64,000 nucleotides of DNA. Source: Termitomyces sp. T153. Taxonomy: Eukaryota > Basidiomycota > Agaricomycetes > Agaricales > Lyophyllaceae. The notes beneath the pieces are model-generated. The model did not search any database and was not told the origin of the DNA. It worked only from the letters and a program-made list of their open reading frames with translations. Both the position numbers and the translations under genes were made by a program. Shown here in pieces: positions 57,529 through 64,000 of the stretch. Each line of letters opens with the position of its first letter. Position 1 is the first letter of the stretch. Location of the stretch: assembly GCA_018296165.2 (NCBI GenBank), contig JACKQL020000016.1, positions 992,001-1,056,000 on the forward strand, given 5' to 3'.

Positions 57529-57737
57529 TGTAATGGAGCAGTCATTACATGCATACATATAGATTAGTCAATAGTTGATTTACACTGATAGCATTACATG
57601 ACATTAGCCCTAAAAGTATTGTACTAGTACTTACATAAGGTAGCACCTTACTTCATACTTCATAGACAGAACTATTGACTGGTTTTGACTTATATTGGGT
57701 GAACCATAAGCTGTGCAACCTATAATGGAAACATTAC
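57529..57737 (+). repeat. LTR of family C, partial, at the head of Gypsy G
   Basis: The reverse complement from 57737 (tgtaatgtttccattatagg ... tatgaagtaaggtgctacc) follows 44201-44300 closely. It starts tgtaatg at 57529 and ends cattaca at 57737, about 209 bp against 350, so the middle or 5' part is lost. It truncates Gypsy A2 and precedes Gypsy G. Confidence 0.5.
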
Positions 57738-60700
57738 ATTTTTTAAGTCGAGCGAGCAATAACTCATTTGTGAGTTGAAAGCTTGAACTTCTGTAAAAGA
57801 AGTTCACTGCCACTGGGTACAATCAGCATGTTAAAATTTTTGATGTGCACCTTCCACAATGGGCACAGTGGTGACCATGGAAGGTCAGGTGCTCAGGCCT
57901 AGGTCCAAGATAGAGTTCAACGGAGCATTAAAAAGTGCTCCACATGGGACATTGGAACCTGCCATGTCACACCATGATGGGGGTAGGGACAGTGCTGTGA
58001 TTCCAAGAGGACTGCCTGCAGTCACTCTAGTACAACCATCTGTAGGTGGTCATGAGGGCATTCCAGTGGAGGGCTCACAAGGGCCCTCTACTTGACTGTA
58101 TCTGGCAGTGGAGCCAGGAGGCACAGTGGCATCAGGAGACAAGAGAAAAACCCCTTTGTATGGGCCCACAGCACTGAGGCTGGAAGGACTCCAATCCTTT
58201 CCAATTGCTGTGGGAGGTTCAATTGATTCCTTGATGGTGGGAACATTGCTGAGGAGTGGAGAAGACTCTCCATACAGGGCTGTTGGGTCTGTGAGATCAT
58301 GAGCTGGGCCAGCACTGGGTATGCAAACAGCAGCTCTAGCTGCATTCATTAAAACAATACCAGAGGATGTTGGAGACACCTCTGATACAGATGGTGAGGC
58401 TCACCCAGACAACATCCTTCATCAAAGGGTGATGGCATTCTGGCAGAGTCATGTTGAGGTTCCTAAAACCTCAACCCAGCAACATTTAGCTGCAAGAGTA
58501 GCTAAGCACATTGTAATTCAAAGATTGCTGGGAGACAATATTATCCCAAATGATTCATTAAAATATATGGACTTGTACATGCTGTTCTTAGCAGTAATGG
58601 ATTACCTCCAACACAAGAAGCTGTGGGAGTTGCAGGCATTGTCTGCAATGCCATCTCCATATATTGGGAGAGCGTATGCACCCCCTCTGTCTCTAGTCAA
58701 TGAAGCATTGACTCTGTTGCAAGCACTGCAATAGCCTGGCAAAATGCCACAGGATTATGTGGCTAGACAGGCTGCAGTGGACTGTCAATGTCAGGCCACA
58801 TTGGGCACAATTGTAGCACTGGACTTAGCATCTACTGATGCAGAGTCAGTGATTATGGTAGAGCAACCACTAGTGTGGTGTAAATCTGGTGGGTCTATAC
58901 AGAGAGCACTGACATAGGAAGATTGAATCACTTTCCAGCAATTTCACAATGGGGACATGGAGGGCTTTAGGCAGTCCTATGTGGATGATCAAGGGGTGGT
59001 GTTCCAAGGGAGTACCACCTATGATGCATGGCCAGAAGGGTATGTTCCACCAGAATGATCCAAGCCTATCAAGGAGGAGGAGCATGACTTGCACTCCCTT
59101 CTCAGAGATGGACATGCTAGGACTGGTCAGAGCCCCACAGAGATCCAGAGAAACATAGGGTGTGGAGTGAACACTTCTGCAAACTGTTCTGGGAAAGAAT
59201 TTGCAGGTGGATGAGACTCAGGATGAGGATCACCAGAGAGTGATCCTGTGTTGTCCCCTCTATCTATGCCACACCATAGACTTCAGGGCCTGGGAGAAGG
59301 TGGAGATCCAGGAAGAAGACCACCTTTTCCTGGTCATGGACCACCACCACCCCTGAGAGGAGGTCCACCAGATCCAGGAGGACCCCAGATGAAGGCCCTC
59401 ATGGTGAGGATAATGGTGTGGAATGCAGAGCTGAAAGGAGGAGGACTACAGTTCTCCCAGAGAGACAGCCACAGTAGTTTTCAATGCCACTACAACATTG
59501 TGGATGCTTTGCAACTCCAGGAGTGGAAGAAGCCCACAAATAGCACAATCATCTAAGGGCAGTGATGGAACAGTTGCTTGCAGTACAACTGGTTATACCA
59601 GAAGGACTCAAGCCCAGACAGAGTGACCCATCAAAGACAATCACTCCCTATGCAGGGTCTGCCAAGTTCAGTGAACTTGAAGACTGGTTGATGAGCATTT
59701 GCATACTCTATGCTGTAACTTAGTATGGTGGGGGATGGGTGCAACCACAAGAAAGTCCTGATTTTGATGGACTTTCTAGCTGCTGATGCACTAAAGTGGT
59801 ACCTACAACATGTCATACATTTCAATAGGGCACAATCCCACTGGAGGTTTGAGGATGTGATTCTCAGACTGTACAACCAGTTTATACAACCTTTGACAAT
59901 GCAGGATGCACATGATGCATTCTGTGATGCAGTGTATGCAGTTAAAGAAGGGGTGCAAGGCTTCTATGATGCCTTGCTCAACCATGCTCCAAACATGGCC
60001 ATGTTCCCCAACAAATTTACAATTTGTGAGTGGTTCTTGGAGGGGATACCCTCTGATATGCTTGTGGCATTGATACATGATGGTGGACTGGCTCCCAAAG
60101 TAAATACTGTCAAAGAGTTTATCTTGGAGGCCAAAACCTACAAGAGCAGCATCAAGACTGCTGCACACTATTTGGAGTGCAGCAAGAAGAGTCGGTCAGG
60201 ATGGCAGCTGTCATTGTCAGCAGTGCAGTCCCCAGCAATAGAGACTGTACTAGCCAAGCAGACAGAAGTGACTGGCTAGCATGGGTGGTCACAGCTGTTG
60301 TGGTCATCAAAGAGACCAGCTGTATACATGGCCTCAAGACCATTGATACCCAGAGTTGATGTGGGCTTGGGGCCCTCCTGACCTAGGGCTGCAGTGCAAG
60401 CAGCAAGAAAGCATCTTACTGCAGGAAAGAATGCTGTGGCTATAGCATCTGGCCAACCCAGCAAGGATGCTAGGCAGTCTGCAAACTGCTATAAGTGCAG
60501 GAAGGCTGAGCACTTTGCATGTGAATGCAGGGAGCTGGCTAAACTAGCTGCCCAGGTATTTGTGTGGGCAGCTTATATGGCTGTGCTCTCAGATGCAGGG
60601 GAAGCCATCAATGAGCAGGAGGAGGAGCCTGCTGAAGCTAATGCCAATGAGGCATTTGAGTCTGATGGGACTTAGGAGCATGGTGAGGAGTACATTGAAT
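57738..60700 (+). pseudogene. Gypsy G gag region with CCHC knuckle
   Basis: 58321-58734 is an open helical frame (HPDNILHQRVMAFWQSHVEV, ARVAKHIVIQRLLGDNI). 59725-60279 is a capsid-type gag frame (DFLAADALKWYLQHVI, FEDVILRLYNQFIQ, PNKFTICEWFLEGIPSDM). A CCHC knuckle, CYKCRKAEHFACEC, is at about 60490-60530. Only a few stops separate these frames, so G is the best-kept element of this block. Confidence 0.8.
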
Positions 60701-61860
60701 TGGAAACTTACAACAATGAGTACTATACTTGTAGTAGTGATAGTGAGGGACTATTTGCCCTCACAGAGGTTCTTTTTGGCAGACAAAGGGAGAAAGAACC
60801 TAGTAATGAGGTTTGTATGAGAAAAGTGCTGCTCATGGCATCCAAGGATGCCATGGAACACCCAGTGCTGCCAGCACAAGACAAAGAATGTCTTGTCACT
60901 TTGGTAGAGGTTAATGGCCACAGAGCATGGATATTGTCAGATTCAGGAAGTACCATGTCTAGAATTACTCCCTTGTTTGCACATGTGGCTGGGATATGAG
61001 TAGCACCACTGGCCACCCCCATTACCCTGCAGCTGGGAATAATTAAAAGTTGTTCCATGGTAAACTATGGTGCCAGGGTCACCATGAAGGTCCCTAGTGA
61101 GATTTGTAATGTAATGTCTATGTGGATGTTGCCAATTTTGATCATTATGATTGTAGGGACATCATTCATAAGAACCCATAAGGTTCTCCTGAATTTCACA
61201 AATGACCAGGTGGTCATTGATGGAAGGGCAACTCCAGCTCACAAATTGGAGATGGAGGATGCCAATAGCCATGCACAATGCTTCCACACAGTGGAGAAGT
61301 GGCATGACAAGCAGCATTGACTCCTGAGTGGAATCAAACAGCCCACCATAGAGGAGGTAGTGGATTAGGATGAACTTTGGGTAACTGAAAGTTTACCTGA
61401 TGGTCACCCATCTCTAATGGTATCTGAAGAAGAGTATTAGAGGAGTACTCTTCAAGAGGGGGGGAAAGTATGCCAGAAGGTTCAAAGTCAACCTTCAAAG
61501 GCAAGGGAAAGGAAGATTTGGGACAGACTAATCCCAAAGCCTACCCTGGAATGGGTGTACAACCCACAAATGCCACAAGAGTGGAATCAGGTCATAGCTG
61601 ACCTGACACATCAGGAAGGAGTATGGCAATTGACTCCTCAAGACAAACTGTATAGAATGGCTACAGAGGACAAAATATCTGAGCCTAGCAAGTTCAAATA
61701 CTTGTGGAAAGAAGCAAGAGGCAGGACAGTTCATGGTTCTGTTTGGCTGAACATACCAGACAAATCAGAAATTTGTTTGATGGCCTTGCATGATAAGTAT
61801 GCAAAGCCTGTACCACCGCAAAGGCAAATGAGAAAGAGCATCACTCTCTGCCAAAGATAG
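60700..61860 (+). pseudogene. Gypsy G protease and linker
   Basis: Near 60935 the frame reads HRAWILSDSGSTMSRITPLF, a retropepsin site with an intact DSGS. A stop follows at about 60998, then FIRTHKVLLNFTNDQVVIDG at 61057-61320. 61555-61860 is an open linker frame (YNPQMPQEWNQVIADLTHQ, HGSVWLNIPDKSEICLM). Confidence 0.7.
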
Positions 61861-63640
61861 TTGGGGGAAAGTTACAACCTCCCAAGCTGTCAGAAGGTGA
61901 TATACCACACCTTCATCAGCAGTGGTACAACAAGTTCCAAGACATTGTCAATGGAACAAAGGAGGAACTTCCTTCTTGGCATGAAGTAAATCATGATATA
62001 AATCTCATTGATGAGTTCAAATAGTACTCATACTTCATCCTGAGGTGTCCTAAGTCACTTCAGCAGCAATTGCAGGACAAGATTGACTGCTATGTGTGGG
62101 CTGGGTAGTGGGAGCCATGTGCAGCCAATCAGGCTGCACCACTGTTGTGCATTCCCGAAAAGGATGGATCCTTGCAAACAGCATTAGATGCTTGTTAGTG
62201 CAATGACAATACCATTAAGAACGTAATGCCCTTACTGGACTAAGAAGTCATTAGGGAAGATGTGGCTCATGCACCAGTAAGGTCAAAGATTGACCTTACT
62301 GATGCATATGAACAAGTGAGGATATGTACATCAGACATACCTAAAACTGTGTTTATGACCATTACTGGAACATATCACAGTAACATCATGCAGATTGGCA
62401 ACTGTAATGCACCAGCCACATTCCAATGCCTAATAACATTCATCTTTGGAGATGTCATTGGTAAGTGGATACATGTCTATCTAGATGTCTTCTCAGACTC
62501 CATTGAGGAACACAAGCAGCACCTTCAACTAGTCTTTGAAAGACTATGGAAAAACAAGCTCTACCTCAAATGGAAGAAGTGCAAGCTATATGCTGAGTAC
62601 ATAGAGTGCCTCAGCCATGTAATCAATGTGCAGAGTATACACCTGGACATGGAGAAGTTAAATAGAATCCAGGAGTGGCATACTCCTAGAACTTACAATG
62701 ACATCCAGTGGTTTATTGGGTTGGTGAATTACATTGGGAATTTTCTGCCCGATGTATCTGCATACACTGGGCCATTAATGGCCATGACACAGAATGGGTT
62801 GCCATTCCACTGGTGACTCATCCACCAATGATGTTTCAACATGATCAAGAGGATCTGTGCCAAAACTCCAGTTATATGCCCAATTGATTCACTACATGAG
62901 GATCCTATCTGGCTGATTTGTGATGCCTCCAAGACAGGCATCAGAGCAATGTATGGACAAGGACAAAGCTTGCAGAAATGTCAGCCAGTGGGGTTCATGT
63001 CCAAAAAGTTCACTAATGCACAGCAAAATTATGCCATGCATGAACTGGAAATGCTGGCTATCTTAGAAGCCCTCCTCAAGTGGGAGGATAAGCTTCTGGG
63101 GTACAAGATCCATGTAATAACAGATCATAAAGCACTCAAGTTCTTCAAAACTCAACAAAACTTGTCACTGCACTAGTGATGGTGGACAGATTATATGTTG
63201 AAATTCAATTTCAACATTACATATGTAAAAGGAGAGCTCAACAAGGTAGCAGACTGTTTATCCCACTACTTTGAGAGTGATTCTCCATGGAACATGCACC
63301 ACGTCTATGACTACATATGTGCAGATGCTTTTATTGACCCAGAGGGGGATGATCTACCTCCTATATGCATAAAGGAAATGCAAGCACAACTGGATCAGAT
63401 ATGTGCACTCTGTAACCAACCTAGTTGCAGACACAGACAAGTGCATGATTGTCATGAGATTTGTGTTGAGGAAGCACATGTGATGGCTGCCAGTAATGAT
63501 GGCAAGGGAGACCCAGCCCATGCTCAGCATGGATCTGATATGTTAGGGGACAAGATCAACATGTCTCTTGGAGAAGCTATCCTGGGGAAGGCCCATTCTC
63601 CTCCACCACAAGGTAGAACAGATGGGGAATTCCTCCATTG
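61861..63640 (+). pseudogene. Gypsy G reverse transcriptase and RNase H
   Basis: 62262-62816 is a long RT frame: SKIDLTDAYEQVRI, QIGNCNAPATFQCLITFIF, then WIHVYLDVFSD, in which the YLDD box reads YLDV (about 62475-62492). 62841-63176 is RNase H (LICDASKTGIRAMYGQG, YAMHELEMLAILEALLKW, VITDHKALKFF). 63195-63641 continues with NFNITYVKGELNKVADCLS. Stops separate the three frames. Confidence 0.87.
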
Positions 63641-64000
63641 AGTTCAGTCTCTATACAGCACAGATAAGCTCTTTGCAGAAATTATGACTCGACCAAAGGA
63701 CTATAAGTTCTTTCACATTCAGGACAAGCTGATATGGACTACCAATCTAATAGGCCATGAGGTACTTTGTATACCTCATGATTGAGAGTTGGTGACTAGT
63801 GTGCTCAAGCAAGCACACAATGTAATGGGGCATTTCAGCACCTAGAGAATGACAGAGTACATTTGTCATTGGTATTGGTGGCCAACAGTGGTTGCAGATA
63901 TGCAAGCATTTTGTACCATGTGTCAGCTGTGCCAGTGAGTAAAAGGGAGCAACCAGCTCCCTTTGGAGAAATTACATTCCCTGCCAGTGCCAATTAAGCC
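63641..64000 (+). pseudogene. Gypsy G integrase zinc finger, cut by window end
   Basis: Near 63810-63935 the frame reads KQAHNVMGHFST, a stop, then YWWPTVVADMQAFCTMCQLCQ: the H2C2 finger of integrase. The core would follow outside the window. Confidence 0.75.

Overview
This is nuclear DNA of a fungus, almost certainly a mushroom-forming basidiomycete (Agaricomycetes). The six host genes have many short introns (about 38-67 bp) and include micro-exons. A DUF6534 membrane protein is present, which is an Agaricomycete hallmark. The surroundings are dense Ty3/Gypsy and Ty1/Copia remains whose CpG sites have largely decayed to TpG/CpA. The order cannot be fixed from this window; a transposon-rich, possibly ectomycorrhizal lineage would fit, but that is inference.

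Layout. 0.1-4.2 kb: a cytochrome P450 (minus) and a UbiA-family membrane prenyltransferase or terpene cyclase (plus). 5.1-13 kb: a transposon block holding a Copia remnant, then Gypsy copy A1 (minus), which carries its own LTR insertion. 14.8-17.5 kb: an alpha/beta hydrolase (plus) and a SAM-dependent methyltransferase (minus). Where I could splice them (UbiA, hydrolase, methyltransferase), the exons join into exact open frames of 304, 347 and 264 codons. 19-34 kb: a second transposon block with LTR families C and D, a C/G-skewed degenerate Gypsy region, a 5'-truncated SINE-like insertion and a nearly complete Gypsy element E (minus). 35.1-36.1 kb: a long SINE-like element with a tRNA-like head and a 15-bp target duplication. 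36.8-38.6 kb: a DUF6534 gene (minus). 39.7-43.5 kb: MCD4/PIG-N, the GPI ethanolamine phosphate transferase, 18 exons and 968 codons (plus). 43.7-64 kb: a third transposon block with LTR families C and D, unrecognised minus-strand ORFs, Gypsy B split by a solo LTR, Gypsy A2 split by a Tc1/mariner-like DNA transposon, and Gypsy G running off the window end.

How the genes work together. P450, UbiA, hydrolase and methyltransferase are the tailoring and prenyl/terpene enzymes expected of a terpenoid or meroterpenoid pathway. They may be one natural-product cluster split by about 9 kb of transposons; this is the best candidate here for an undescribed system, but the joint function is inference. MCD4 is a conserved housekeeping gene of GPI-anchor synthesis in the endoplasmic reticulum.

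The transposon blocks record a readable history: nested insertions with target duplications, exact frame restoration when two insertions are subtracted, loss of catalytic residues, and a gradient of CpG decay that separates old copies from young ones.
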